Assembly: GCA_023512225.1 (NCBI GenBank)
Contig: JAIMAA010000002.1
Coordinates: forward strand, 1-64,000
Origin: Candidatus Bathyarchaeota archaeon
GTDB taxonomy: Archaea; Thermoproteota; Bathyarchaeia; Bathyarchaeales; Bathycorpusculaceae
Reading direction: 5' to 3'
DNA length: 64,000 bases
This document shows positions 45,856-53,928 of the stretch, piece after piece; within the stretch, counting starts at the first letter, position 1; each line of letters starts with the position of its first letter. The position numbers and the translations under genes were made by a program. The notes under the pieces are model-generated. The model ran no database searches and was not told where the DNA came from. It saw nothing but the letters and a program-made list of their open reading frames with translations.

Positions 45856-46392
45856 TTAGCGTTTTAGTTTCTTGACTATCTCTTCGTAAGATTTGTCTGA
45901 TTTCTTTCTTGCACTAATTTGTATTTCTGTTGTCTCCTTACAAGTCTCAAAAACCATGCACGTAAGTGTCTTCTCTATACCTTTAATAAACCTCAGTCTA
46001 TCAATGATGAATTTTCCAACTGCATCGACATCCTCAGCTTTAAGTTTTATTAACAGGTCCCAGTCTCCAGTGATTATGTGGACCTCTTGAACTTCAGGGA
46101 ACTTCATTATTTCTTTTGCTATGTCTCTCTGTGAAATCAACTCCTGATTATTTCTGGTTCTGTAAGAAACTGAAGCCAGAATAAAAGCTGTTGTTGCGTT
46201 ACCAAGTTTCTTTGAATCCAGAATTGCCTTATACTCTTTGATTACGCCTAACTTTTCCATACGCTTCATTTTTGCGAAAACCGTCGTTATTGGCGAATTA
46301 ACCTTTCTGGCAATCTGTCTTGCGGTTAATCTGCAATTCCTCTGTAATAAGGCGAGAATCGCTAAATCTTTCTCGTCAAGTTTGGGCTCCAT
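45856..46392 (-). CDS. Lrp/AsnC-family transcription regulator
   Basis: The 178-residue protein has the AsnC-type HTH at the N-terminus (KLDEKDLAILALLQRNCRLTARQIARKV, then SPITTVFAKMKRMEKLGVI) and the RAM ligand-binding domain (FILASVSYRT...EVQEVHIITGDWDLLIKLKA). Such proteins sense amino acids and form dimers to octamers. A TATA stretch on the minus strand at 46417-46424 is 25-32 bases before ATG 46392, so it is probably leaderless. It is divergent from an asparagine synthetase-like gene, recalling asnC/asnA in enteric bacteria. Confidence 0.93.
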   Translation of the reverse strand: MEPKLDEKDLAILALLQRNCRLTARQIARKVNSPITTVFAKMKRMEKLGVIKEYKAILDSKKLGNATTAFILASVSYRTRNNQELISQRDIAKEIMKFPEVQEVHIITGDWDLLIKLKAEDVDAVGKFIIDRLRFIKGIEKTLTCMVFETCKETTEIQISARKKSDKSYEEIVKKLKR

Positions 46393-46401
46393 ATTGAAAT
46401 T

Positions 46402-46451
46402 ATTACACTTTTTTCCTATAAAAATCTTGTTTTTTTTGGAAAACTTGTAAT
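46402..46451. promoter_or_regulatory. Inverted repeat operator between the Lrp gene and the asparagine synthetase-like gene
   Basis: Left arm ATTACACTTTTTTCC (46402-46416) and right arm GGAAAACTTGTAAT (46438-46451) are imperfect inverted copies spanning the Lrp TATA (46417-46424) and lying just before the plus-strand TATA (CTTATAAAAA, 46456-46465). The arrangement suits an Lrp dimer that represses its own gene and controls the divergent one. Confidence 0.5.
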
Positions 46452-46522
46452 TTTTCTTATAAAAAATTTATAATCAACAATGCACATCAAATTTTGCAGC
46501 AGTAACACTTGGAGACAATTGT

Positions 46523-47524
46523 ATGAAGAGAGCTCAAGCGTTCGGAAGAAGCTTAGCGATAGCTCAAGATAAACTAGTTGAGATACCAAAACCTATAGAG
46601 CTGCTCTCCGAAAGCGAAATCCAAAGAAAACAAATAATCAGTAAAATAATGACTTTTACCCTAGAATATCTCACCTACGAGTTTTTAAAAAACGAGTTCG
46701 AATGGTTGCTACCCGTGATATTTTCTAAATCTACCGACCCTTTATGGCCCGATCCTGGAGCATCAATCGAGAAGCGTGTTGAGGTAGAGATTTATGGGAA
46801 AACTGTTAGAGCAACACAAAGTATGATAGTTCACAAAATGGTTGCTTGTTCTCTTGTTCAGCCCAAACTGTTTGTGTTTTCGCCGAACGTGAGAATTGAA
46901 AAAATAGAAAGAGCAAACAGTGGACTACATGTCTACGAATTTACACAGTTAGATTTTGAAATCAGAAACGCGAGTTCAAGAGAAGTAAGAAACCTCGTTG
47001 AAAAGATGATTTCGGGGCTAATTAAAAGCGTAAAAAACAATTTGAGTTTTGAGTTGTCTTTTCTTGGTAGAAATCACAGTTTAGCGATTCCCGAAACACC
47101 ATTCAGGGTCTATGACAGAGAGGAACTTGAAAACAAATACGGAAGAAACTGGGAAACACAGATCACGTTTGAAATTACCAACCCCATATGGATCACTAAC
47201 GTCCCTCGTGAATTCTACGATTTTGAAGACTTTGAGAAAGGCACATGGGACAACTATGATTTGCTATTGCCTAAGTATGGAGAAGTGTTGTCAGGCGCCA
47301 GAAGAGAGTGGGAATACCCTAAATTAGTGAGAAAAATGGAAAGAGACAACATTAAACAAGAAAATTTCACGCTGTTGCTGAATCTGGCTAAACAAGGAAA
47401 ACTAAAACCTTCCGCCGGCGCCGGAATAGGAATAGAAAGGCTAGTCAGTTGGATAGCAGGTGCTAGGCACGTGGGAGAAACGCAAATGTTCCCAAAAATC
47501 CCGGGACTAGTATACGACCTGTAA
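46523..47524 (+). CDS. Asparaginyl-tRNA synthetase-related asparagine synthetase A (class II core)
   Basis: A 333-residue class II aaRS-like catalytic core without the N-terminal OB anticodon-binding domain. It has FELSFLGRNHSLAIPETPFRVYDREELEN, an acidic/aspartyl pocket (ITNPIWITNVPREFYDF), YDLLLPKYGEVLSGARREWEY, and motif 3 GAGIGIERLVSWIAG with the conserved Arg. This is the layout of the archaeal AS-AR enzymes that make asparagine from aspartate and ammonia. Loss of anticodon domain makes tRNA charging unlikely. GGAG lies 10-11 bases before ATG 46523. Divergent Lrp/AsnC regulator. Confidence 0.88.
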   Translation: MKRAQAFGRSLAIAQDKLVEIPKPIELLSESEIQRKQIISKIMTFTLEYLTYEFLKNEFEWLLPVIFSKSTDPLWPDPGASIEKRVEVEIYGKTVRATQSMIVHKMVACSLVQPKLFVFSPNVRIEKIERANSGLHVYEFTQLDFEIRNASSREVRNLVEKMISGLIKSVKNNLSFELSFLGRNHSLAIPETPFRVYDREELENKYGRNWETQITFEITNPIWITNVPREFYDFEDFEKGTWDNYDLLLPKYGEVLSGARREWEYPKLVRKMERDNIKQENFTLLLNLAKQGKLKPSAGAGIGIERLVSWIAGARHVGETQMFPKIPGLVYDL

Positions 47525-47545
47525 AAAGCTTAGGATAGAGCTTGG

Positions 47546-47565
47546 TGCTCCAGCCGGGGTCGGAA
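47546..47565 (-). other. tRNA 3'-end relic
   Basis: On the minus strand the sequence reads TTCCGACCCCGGCTGGAGCA followed by CCA, the look of a T-loop, T-stem 3' half and acceptor 3' strand, but no matching 5' half is found nearby. It matches the 3' end of tRNA-Glu at 49313 in 16 of 20 positions and lies in the same orientation. A palindrome TTTTACCAGTAAAA follows at 47571-47584. Confidence 0.4.
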
Positions 47566-47776
47566 CACGTTTTTACCAGTAAAATACCCGCGTTTCGCTT
47601 GGCAAGTTTGAAACTCTCTCACTTTAGCATAAACCCAAATTGGGCAGATATTTAAATCTCACATTGGCAACATCGCATGCATAATGGATCACTCTACTAA
47701 ACAAAGAGATACACGACTCACTTGATACACGCCTAATAAACGAATTTGGGGGCATGCGTGCACTCTCTCGCACATG
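47566..47776. other. Intergenic stretch after the asparagine synthetase-like gene
   Basis: I see no gene here. It holds a short palindrome (47571-47584) and an A/T block GATATTTAAATC near 47647-47658 that could be a TATA box in either direction. Confidence 0.3.
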
Positions 47777-47956
47777 TTAGAGTACAAAGCGATGATGAAT
47801 TGGTAGAGGCTTTTTTCCCTCGCGCAGGCTATCCCTTTTCTTGCCAGTCACATGTGTTAGTACAGCTTCGCGGAATGGAGACATAAATACAGCCGCATGC
47901 CATATTGATTTATGTGTAGTGCTTGGAAATTCTTTCTGGTTAATGTCAAATTTCAC
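47777..47956 (-). CDS. Small hypothetical protein downstream of the C45-like gene
   Basis: A possible 59-residue protein starting at GTG 47956 (MKFDINQKEFPSTTHKS), 5-10 bases after AAAAGGGGAAAA. The middle (STTHKSIWHAAVFMSPFREAVLTHV) weakly resembles the C-terminal strand motif of Ntn-hydrolases like the upstream C45 gene, so it might be the tail of a decayed paralogue. The frame can be extended to 47986, where it overlaps the C45 stop. Supported by frame and ribosome site only. Confidence 0.35.
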   Translation of the reverse strand: MKFDINQKEFPSTTHKSIWHAAVFMSPFREAVLTHVTGKKRDSLREGKKPLPIHHRFVL

Positions 47957-47970
47957 TTTTCCCCTTTTTG

Positions 47971-49116
47971 TTAGCTCGTGTCCCACAGTTGATCTAGCTT
48001 GATTGATTTGTCAGGAAGAATCGCTGAAAAATGGTTCACTCCAACTGGGTCATTAAGTGAGAATGGTTTTTGCCAATCATTATGGGTTGGTGCACCAAAG
48101 CAGATGTCAGCTTTTAAATCGGTTAGGTCATAGATGATTGAGAATAAGGTTCCAAAATAGTCTGTGTAATAATGTCCACACAAGCCATCATAGATTTCTT
48201 TGGACAGCAGGTTCTTGATGTCTTCTTTACTAATGTTTGGTGCTGCATGTGATAACGTTGAGTCAATTAGTTCAAACCTCTTCTTTGAATTTTTGAGAAT
48301 CCAGTCACCAGCATATTTCTGATATTGCACCATGCTTGGTAACACGTAATGGTTTGTTGAAAACAGCCATTGTTCATTCGAATTCTTGTCAATTTGGCGT
48401 ACATCATATTCGCCGTCGAAAAACTGCATTAAGGCGGCACTGTTGTTCTTATCCGTCACTAGGAAGTTCCAGAAGCCGCTGATTGGTGTTTTCTTTAAAT
48501 GCTCTACAGATTCTGCTACTGTCTTGCAATTATCTAGTATTGCTCGAGTTACCAAGAAGAAGTTGAACCCTTTCTTTGTAGGCTGCTTCTTAAAAGTGCC
48601 TCCCCCAGAAAAGGTCACACACAACCCATGTTCATTCATTCCGTCATCTCTGCCGAGAAGAAATTCTGTGAATCCTATGTGCTTGATTTTTCCTTTAATC
48701 CTAAGAGTGCACAAACGAAAATCGTTCTCGTTATGGTGATATTCGTAGCTTCTGCCAACATAAACGTGCTTGTTATTAGTCACAGATGATAAGACGGCAA
48801 GTTGACTGCAATTACCTGGCTGATATATGGGTGGGCTGTAAAGTTGAAGCTGGTCTGGTTTAACACCTAAACCATCTGCGAATCCCAGTATTTCGTCAGT
48901 TATTCCTGGACAATACTCTTCGTAGAAAGCTTGGAGTTCCTCAAAACTGTCAAACCCCATTTTGCTTGGATCAATGTCTGCGGAAGCAAACCATTTCGCA
49001 GCTTCTGGATTCTGCCTTTTCAAAATTTCTGCTTGTTGCTGTCCGACTTCATAAGCAGTACCTTCCAGAATGATATGCTGAAAATCTTTCTTTATCAGGT
49101 TATATTTCTCACTCAA
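47971..49116 (-). CDS. C45-type acyltransferase/amidohydrolase (Ntn-hydrolase)
   Basis: A 381-residue protein related to isopenicillin-N acyltransferase and carcinine-type hydrolases. The likely nucleophile is C103 in PGNCSQLAVLSS, followed by YVGRSYEYHH (the GRNxD-like motif), DGMNEHGLCVTFSGGG, ATRAILDNCKTVAESVEHL and STNHYVLPSM. In this family the Cys is exposed by self-cleavage, so a precursor of about 100 residues would be removed. No signal peptide is seen, so it acts in the cytoplasm. Substrate unknown. TTG start; a TATA-like GTATATG lies near 49170. Confidence 0.85.
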   Translation of the reverse strand: MSEKYNLIKKDFQHIILEGTAYEVGQQQAEILKRQNPEAAKWFASADIDPSKMGFDSFEELQAFYEEYCPGITDEILGFADGLGVKPDQLQLYSPPIYQPGNCSQLAVLSSVTNNKHVYVGRSYEYHHNENDFRLCTLRIKGKIKHIGFTEFLLGRDDGMNEHGLCVTFSGGGTFKKQPTKKGFNFFLVTRAILDNCKTVAESVEHLKKTPISGFWNFLVTDKNNSAALMQFFDGEYDVRQIDKNSNEQWLFSTNHYVLPSMVQYQKYAGDWILKNSKKRFELIDSTLSHAAPNISKEDIKNLLSKEIYDGLCGHYYTDYFGTLFSIIYDLTDLKADICFGAPTHNDWQKPFSLNDPVGVNHFSAILPDKSIKLDQLWDTS

Positions 49117-49312
49117 TAGCCCATCAACTCATTTGCGCTTTTCTAGCCATTCACATTCTTCACATATACGGCTCCTTTATTGAAATTTCGGTGCTGCACT
49201 TTTCCTATGTTTTACTAGCAAAGATGTGCTCCGATTTTAACCATGCTTCTAGCATGACTCATATCAGGCTTTTTTAGTTAAAGTGAGTCCAGAATGAACC
49301 TAGAATCGTGAA
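49117..49312. other. Intergenic stretch between tRNA-Glu and the C45-like gene
   Basis: 196 bases with no supported gene. It should hold the promoter for the C45-like gene on the minus strand (CGTATATGTG near 49170) and the region downstream of tRNA-Glu. Confidence 0.35.
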
Positions 49313-49387
49313 TGCTCCGGCCGGGATTTGAACCCGGGTCCGCGGCTCGAGAGGCCGCTATACTTGACCGGACTATACTACCGGAGC
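49313..49387 (-). tRNA. tRNA-Glu (anticodon CTC)
   Basis: On the minus strand the acceptor stem GCTCCGG/CCGGAGC, anticodon stem GCGGC/GCCGC with loop CTCTCGA (anticodon CTC at 34-36), T-arm CCGGG-TTCAAAT-CCCGG and discriminator A are all present. 75 bases, no intron, no encoded CCA. A TATA-like AAATTTAAAC lies about 30-38 bases upstream. Confidence 0.95.
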
Positions 49388-49415
49388 TTTCCGCTAATAG
49401 AATATGGCTTTGTTG

Positions 49416-49424
49416 TTTAAATTT
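49416..49424 (-). promoter_or_regulatory. TATA box for tRNA-Glu
   Basis: Minus-strand AATTTAAAC is 29-37 bases before the mature 5' end of the tRNA, the spacing expected for an archaeal tRNA promoter. Confidence 0.5.
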
Positions 49425-49471
49425 TTGGCGTGTTAAAATATGGGTTGGGTGTAGAAAAAATGAAGGGGTGT

Positions 49472-51121
49472 TTATTCTTCGCTTTCGGTTTCGCCGCCTT
49501 TTGGTGGCTTTTCTTCTTTTGGTTTTGTTGCCGCTATTACGTCGTCTATGCGTAGTATCATTGAAGCGGATTCTGCGGCGGATTTGACTGCTTGTTCTTT
49601 AACCACTAGCGGTTCGACTACGCCGTTGTTGTAGGTGTTTTCTGTTTTGCCTGTGAAAACGTTTACGCCCATGTGTTTGCCGTCTGTTTTTTCGTGCGCA
49701 GCCCTTAACTCCACGATTATGTCTATGGGTTCTAACCCAGCGTTTTCGGCTAGTGTTCGCGGTATTACTTCTATGGCGTCTGCGAAGGCTTCTATTGCGA
49801 GTTGTTCGCGTCCGCCCACTTTTGTTGCATAGTTTCGGAGTTCTTTGGCTATTTCGATTTCGACTGCGCCTCCGCCTGCGACGATTTTGTTGTTCTCTAT
49901 AACGTCTGACACGACTGATAACGCGTCTGTCATGGCGCGTTCTGCTTCGTCAACCATCCTTTCCAGTCCCGCACGGATTAGCACGGCTACGGAGCGGGGG
50001 TCTTTGCATTTTTCGACAAAAATCATTTTGTCTTCGCCTATTTTGCGTTCTTCAACCACGCCAGCATCGCCCAAGTCTTGTTCAGTTAGGTCAGCCAAGT
50101 CTGTGATTATGCGTCCGCCTGTTGCGCGTGAGAGTTTTTCCATGTCTGACTGTTTTACGCGGCGTGCTGCGAGTATTCCTTCTTTTGCTAGGAAGTGTTG
50201 TGCCATGTCGTCTATGCCTTTTTGGCAGAACACGACGTTTGCGCCTGAGGCTTTAATTTTGTCAACCATTTCTTTGAGCATTTTTGTTTCTTGGTCGAGG
50301 AAGGCTTTCATTTGGTTGGGGTCTCGTATGCGTATTTCGGCGCTGAATTCTGTTTTTTCAATTTCCAATGGGCAGTCTAAGAGTGCGATTTTGGCGTTTT
50401 CGATTTTTTTGGGCATGCCAGTGTGGACGACTTCTTTGTCGACTATTAAGCCTTGGACTAGTTGTGATTCGAGTAGGCTTTTGCCTGTTTTTTTGATTAT
50501 TTGGATGTTGTCTATGTCGGCTACCATGCGGTCTCCACGTTTTTCTGCTATTTGTTTGACTGCGTCTATTGCGATTTCTGCGAGGTGTTCGCGGGCTGTG
50601 CCTACTGCTTTGCTTGCCATTGAGGTTAACGCGACTTTTTTCATTGTTTGGCGGTCTTCGATGTCTACTGGCGTGGCAATTTTGTTTATAATGTCTATTG
50701 CTTTGTTTGCTGCTTTGCGGTAGCCGCTTACAAGTATTGTTGGGTGGATGTTTTGGTCAAGTAGTTCTTCTGCTTTTTTGAGGAGTTCGCCGGCTAATAC
50801 TACGGCGGTTGTTGTTCCGTCGCCTACCATGTCGTCTTGTGTTTTTGCAATTTCCACCATCATTTTGGCTGCTGGGTGTTCGACTTCTATTTCGTTTAGT
50901 ATGGCTGCGCCGTCGTTGGTTATTGTTATGTCGCCTAGGCTGTCGATGAGCATTTTATCCATGCCGCGTGGTCCGAGTGTTGTTTTGAGTACTTCGCCGA
51001 TTACGCGGGCTGCCATTATGTTGTTTCTTTGGGCTTCGCGTCCGCGGGTTCTTGATGTGCCTTCTTTTAGTATGAGGACGGGTTGTCCAGATGCTGTTGT
51101 TGTTAAATATGCCATTTTCAT
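49472..51121 (-). CDS. thsA: Thermosome subunit (group II chaperonin)
   Basis: Folds proteins in an ATP-driven double ring with a built-in lid. The 549-residue subunit has the ATP motifs [28 protein letters not shown], and [20 protein letters not shown] near the C-terminus, then a charged tail ([17 protein letters not shown]). Only one subunit gene is in the window. A promoter with TTTATATTTT sits near 51183-51191, giving a leader of about 40 bases, and AAAGGTGAA precedes the ATG. Confidence 0.97.
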   Translation of the reverse strand: MKMAYLTTTASGQPVLILKEGTSRTRGREAQRNNIMAARVIGEVLKTTLGPRGMDKMLIDSLGDITITNDGAAILNEIEVEHPAAKMMVEIAKTQDDMVGDGTTTAVVLAGELLKKAEELLDQNIHPTILVSGYRKAANKAIDIINKIATPVDIEDRQTMKKVALTSMASKAVGTAREHLAEIAIDAVKQIAEKRGDRMVADIDNIQIIKKTGKSLLESQLVQGLIVDKEVVHTGMPKKIENAKIALLDCPLEIEKTEFSAEIRIRDPNQMKAFLDQETKMLKEMVDKIKASGANVVFCQKGIDDMAQHFLAKEGILAARRVKQSDMEKLSRATGGRIITDLADLTEQDLGDAGVVEERKIGEDKMIFVEKCKDPRSVAVLIRAGLERMVDEAERAMTDALSVVSDVIENNKIVAGGGAVEIEIAKELRNYATKVGGREQLAIEAFADAIEVIPRTLAENAGLEPIDIIVELRAAHEKTDGKHMGVNVFTGKTENTYNNGVVEPLVVKEQAVKSAAESASMILRIDDVIAATKPKEEKPPKGGETESEE

Positions 51122-51182
51122 TTCACCTTTTATTGTTAGAATGTTAGTTTTTTACCAATTCGGAATAAGCAAAAGGCACAAA

Positions 51183-51191
51183 AATATAAAC
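51183..51191 (-). promoter_or_regulatory. TATA box for the thermosome gene
   Basis: Minus-strand GTTTATATT, with an A-rich BRE-like stretch upstream, lies 62-70 bases before the ATG, giving a transcript start near 51160. Confidence 0.5.
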
Positions 51192-51278
51192 TTTTACTTT
51201 GGTTTGTTGCGATTGTATAATTGAATGCATAAGGGTTAAAATTGTGACTTGGCTTTTCTTTTTTGGGTGGGTATTGCA

Positions 51279-51572
51279 GTGCGGGTTTCGGTGCGGTTCT
51301 TTACTAGCCTACGGGAGTTGACTGGCAAGCGAGAGGAAACTTTGGAGTTTTCTGGCAAAGAACGGGTTACTGTTGGTTTGGTTTTGGAAAGGCTTGGCAA
51401 GCGTTATGGGAAAGATTTTGTTGATTACGTCTTTGACCAGAAGACAGGCGAAGTGAAGGGTTTCTTGCAGTTTCTTGTTAATGGAAGAAGTGCGTCAACG
51501 CTTAGTGGTTTGGACACGCCTCTTAGGGATGGGGATGTTTTGGCGATTATTCCGCCTGTAGGCGGCGGTTAG
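51279..51572 (+). CDS. MoaD/ubiquitin-like small sulfur-carrier protein
   Basis: A 97-residue beta-grasp protein ending in PPVGGG, the di-glycine tail that is adenylated and thiocarboxylated. RVSVRFFTSLRELTGKREE and GDVLAIIPPVGGG are MoaD-like, so it could supply sulfur for molybdopterin/tungstopterin, which AOR enzymes need, or act as a SAMP modifier. I choose GTG 51279 (MRVSVRFF); a TTG at 51249 would add a poor hydrophobic leader. It ends 5 bases before a radical SAM gene, clearly one operon. Confidence 0.92.
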   Translation: MRVSVRFFTSLRELTGKREETLEFSGKERVTVGLVLERLGKRYGKDFVDYVFDQKTGEVKGFLQFLVNGRSASTLSGLDTPLRDGDVLAIIPPVGGG

Positions 51573-51577
51573 CGGTT

Positions 51578-52690
51578 ATGGGTAAATGTCGGATTTGCGG
51601 CGTTGAAGCCGCTACGGTTTCGGATAAGCTGGGTGTTTGTTTAAGGTGTATTAAGGAAAGGCCGGAGAAGGCGCTTGAGATAACGCGTAGTGTTCATGCG
51701 GAGAGCCGCGCCGTTTTTGGTTTGCCTGCAGAAGCGCCGAGGGATGTAGGTGGTTTGGCTTGTGGAGTGTGCGCGAACGAGTGTGTGATTGGTGTGGGTA
51801 AGTGTGGCTTTTGTGGGCTTGTGTGGAATGTGGATTGGCGTTTGGAGCGTTTTGGCGGCACGGCAGAGCGGGGCGTTTTGGAGTGGTATTATGATGGTTT
51901 GCCGACGAATTGTGTTAGTTGGTGGTTTTGTCCGGGCTGCACGGGTGCGGGTTATCCGCGTTATGCGATTAAGTCTTCTGCTGAGTTTGGTTATGCGAAT
52001 TTGGCGGTGTTTTATGGCGCTTGTAGTTACGATTGCCTGTTTTGCCAAAATTGGCATTATCGGCGTTTGTCGGTTAAGCATGAGCCTGTTTTGAGCGCTG
52101 AGGATTTAGCGGGTAAGGTGGATGCGCATGTTTCGTGTATTTGCTATTTTGGTGGTGACCCTTCGCCGCAGATGCCGCACAGTCTTGAGACTTCGCGTAT
52201 TGCGTTGGAAAGAGCGAAAGCGGAGAAGCGTATTTTGCGAGTTTGTTGGGAGACGAATGGTTATATGAATCCTCGATTGGCTGAGAAGGCTGCGGAGATT
52301 GCGTTGGAGAGTGGCGGTAACATTAAGTTTGATTTGAAATGTTGGACTGAAGCGCTGAATATTGCGTTGTGTGGTGTTTCAAATAAGCCTACACTGGATA
52401 ATTTCAGGATGATTGGAGAAAAATACTATGCACGGCGTAGGGAGTTGCCGGTGCTTGGGGCGAGCACGCTTCTTATTCCGGGCTACGTGGATGCGGAAGA
52501 GGTCGAGGGTATTGCCAAGTTCATAAGTGAAATAGACACGGGTATTCCGTACACGCTTTTGGCGTTTTATCCATGCTACGTGATGGATGATTTGCCGACT
52601 ACGAGTAGGAAGCAGGCTTTAGAATGTCAAAAGGCGGCAGAGAAATATTTGGAAAACACGAGAATAGGAAACGTTCATTTGCTTTCGTAA
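51578..52690 (+). CDS. Radical SAM protein (PflA/AmmeMemoRadiSam-like) with N-terminal Cys-rich domain
   Basis: The radical SAM cluster motif is C149-x3-C153-x2-C156 (ACSYDCLFCQNW). The N-terminal ~125 residues have seven CxxC-type pairs (CRICG, CLRC, ACGVC, KCGFCG, FCPGC), enough for two or more zinc or Fe-S sites. Downstream motifs include CYFGGDPSPQMPH, RVCWETNGYM and KFDLKCWTEALN, as in PflA-like activating enzymes. The substrate is not known. Immediately after a MoaD-like gene, so it may act on that carrier, its target, or a glycyl radical protein. Confidence 0.9.
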   Translation: MGKCRICGVEAATVSDKLGVCLRCIKERPEKALEITRSVHAESRAVFGLPAEAPRDVGGLACGVCANECVIGVGKCGFCGLVWNVDWRLERFGGTAERGVLEWYYDGLPTNCVSWWFCPGCTGAGYPRYAIKSSAEFGYANLAVFYGACSYDCLFCQNWHYRRLSVKHEPVLSAEDLAGKVDAHVSCICYFGGDPSPQMPHSLETSRIALERAKAEKRILRVCWETNGYMNPRLAEKAAEIALESGGNIKFDLKCWTEALNIALCGVSNKPTLDNFRMIGEKYYARRRELPVLGASTLLIPGYVDAEEVEGIAKFISEIDTGIPYTLLAFYPCYVMDDLPTTSRKQALECQKAAEKYLENTRIGNVHLLS

Positions 52691-52701
52691 GTTAAGCCTT
52701 T

Positions 52702-52709
52702 TATATCAA
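52702..52709 (+). promoter_or_regulatory. TATA box for the retropepsin-like gene
   Basis: TTTATATC is 27-34 bases before ATG 52736, suggesting a leaderless transcript. Confidence 0.4.
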
Positions 52710-52735
52710 GTTAACCATTTATTTTCCGTGGTACT

Positions 52736-53095
52736 ATGGGTTATGTGCGAATTCGTGGGGTTATTGCTAATCCGTTAGATCGTAACTTAAGGGATGAGTT
52801 GGAGTTTATTGTTGATACTGGCGCAATTTATACCGTAATCCCTCAAGACGTTGCTGAAAAATTACAGCTGAAAGTGGTGGATAAAAGGAAGTTTAAGATT
52901 GCGAGTGGAGAAGTTGTTGAATATTTCGTTTCTGAAGCTTACATAATGATTGACGGGAAAGGAGTAACGTCGTTGGTTGCCATAGCACCGGAGAAAACGC
53001 CCATACTGCTAGGAGTGACAACCTTGGAATTGCTTGGCGTGCAAGTAGACCCAGTCACGGGAAAATTGATTCCCTTAGAACTTATGATTCTTTAA
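52736..53095 (+). CDS. Retropepsin-like aspartic protease (clan AA)
   Basis: A 119-residue single-domain protein with the active triad D27-T-G-A in FIVDTGAIYTVIP and a second hydrophobic-Gly stretch (ILLGVTTLELLGVQVDP) that pairs in the dimer. This is the layout of DTG-type archaeal aspartyl proteases, which work as homodimers. Target unknown. The ATG is probably leaderless. It is followed by a small Zn-type protein 25 bases on. Confidence 0.88.
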   Translation: MGYVRIRGVIANPLDRNLRDELEFIVDTGAIYTVIPQDVAEKLQLKVVDKRKFKIASGEVVEYFVSEAYIMIDGKGVTSLVAIAPEKTPILLGVTTLELLGVQVDPVTGKLIPLELMIL

Positions 53096-53120
53096 GAATA
53101 ATATCTACTTCATAGTTAAG

Positions 53121-53321
53121 TTGCAGAGTGGATTTCAGTTGGTTAGAAAAGAGAAAATCGGCGATAAGATTCTTTTTCTTTGTGAAATGTGCGGTTTAGG
53201 TTATTTGGATGAGGAGACTGCTCGTAAATGCGAAGAATGGTGTAAGAAAACTGGAACATGCTCTGTTGAGGTTACCAACAAAGCAGTGTACTTTCCAAAT
53301 CCATTCAAGAAATACAAATGA
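53121..53321 (+). CDS. Small CxxC zinc-ribbon-like protein
   Basis: A 66-residue protein with CEMCGLGYLDEETARKCEEWCKKTGTC, i.e. Cys at C-x2-C and C-x3-C and further Cys, likely one zinc site. TTG 53121 is used; TTG 53139 (MVRKEKIGDK) is also plausible. It is close behind the retropepsin-like gene and may share its transcript. Function unknown. Confidence 0.7.
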   Translation: MQSGFQLVRKEKIGDKILFLCEMCGLGYLDEETARKCEEWCKKTGTCSVEVTNKAVYFPNPFKKYK

Positions 53322-53450
53322 GCATATAATTTTGCCTCTATTGATTTGATTTAACATGGATAATTAAAGGCAACACAAAAACACCTGAGTCACATAAGAA
53401 AGAGGAATATGCATGGTTAGTGTAGGAAAATTCTACTTTTTTGACCAATA

Positions 53451-53473
53451 TACGTAAAAAGTATTTTTACGTA
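53451..53473. promoter_or_regulatory. Perfect inverted-repeat operator upstream of the HTH-hicA operon
   Basis: Arms TACGTAAAAA (53451-53460) and TTTTTACGTA (53464-53473) are exact 10-base inverted copies separated by GTA. The site ends 10 bases before GTG 53484, so it covers the expected TATA/BRE position. This is a strong candidate for autoregulation by the HTH protein. Confidence 0.7.
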
Positions 53474-53483
53474 ATGTCTATAT

Positions 53484-53915
53484 GTGGACGACGCTAAAAA
53501 CATCAGTGAGATTGAAATGAGCGAGAAAGACATCTATAAAGAATTACTCGTCGATAAAACAAAACGAGTTGAGAGTTTAGTAAGGAAGGCAAAAGACCTT
53601 TTAGGAATAGACAAAGATTCTGGAGACACCCTAATTATGATATCAAGAGCAAAGCTTACTGATAGAGAAATAATCGGGCTTCATTTGATTGGAAGATTTT
53701 TTGCAAGCGAATTGGGACTAGTAAGCAGCCCTAGTTCAACAGTGGAAGAATTGTCAAAGAGAACAGGCATCAGTGAAAGTGTGGTCTCAGCTAGGTTGCA
53801 TGACTTAAAAGTTGAGGGTTATGTGAGGTCACCTAAACGTGGCGAACACGAGATAGTTTTTCCAAGAATAGATGAGTTCTTAGATTTCGTAAGGCAAAAA
53901 GCAGGTATTCCATAA
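53484..53915 (+). CDS. HTH protein upstream of hicA
   Basis: A 143-residue protein. The N-terminal part is acidic and helical (NISEIEMSEKDIYKELLVDKTKRVESLVRKAKDLL). The C-terminal part has a winged HTH of MarR/ArsR-like form (STVEELSKRTGISESVVSARLHDLKVEGYVRSPKRGEHEIVFP). Probably leaderless from GTG 53484, with the palindrome just before. The hicA-like gene begins 14 bases after its stop, so they share a transcript. Likely the regulator of the locus rather than the classical HicB antitoxin. Confidence 0.8.
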   Translation: MDDAKNISEIEMSEKDIYKELLVDKTKRVESLVRKAKDLLGIDKDSGDTLIMISRAKLTDREIIGLHLIGRFFASELGLVSSPSSTVEELSKRTGISESVVSARLHDLKVEGYVRSPKRGEHEIVFPRIDEFLDFVRQKAGIP

Positions 53916-53928
53916 AGAAGGGGTTTCA

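Noticed and set aside
47566-47776. Rest of an intron-split tRNA upstream of the 47546 relic
   Set aside because: No D-arm, anticodon arm or matching GCTCCAG acceptor 5' strand could be found on the minus strand in this interval.
47777-47986. Small ORF as the frameshifted C-terminus of the C45 gene
   Set aside because: The C45 protein already has its own complete C-terminal strands and ends normally, so a frameshift is not needed; kept only as a low-confidence separate ORF.
49845-50723. 292-residue open frame antisense to the thermosome gene
   Set aside because: Ser/Ala/Ile-rich shadow of a strongly biased gene; the thermosome frame is unambiguous.
53451-53473. Palindrome considered as a terminator hairpin for the upstream Zn-type gene
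   Set aside because: It is 130 bases after that gene and 10 bases before the HTH start, at the promoter position, so an operator is more likely.
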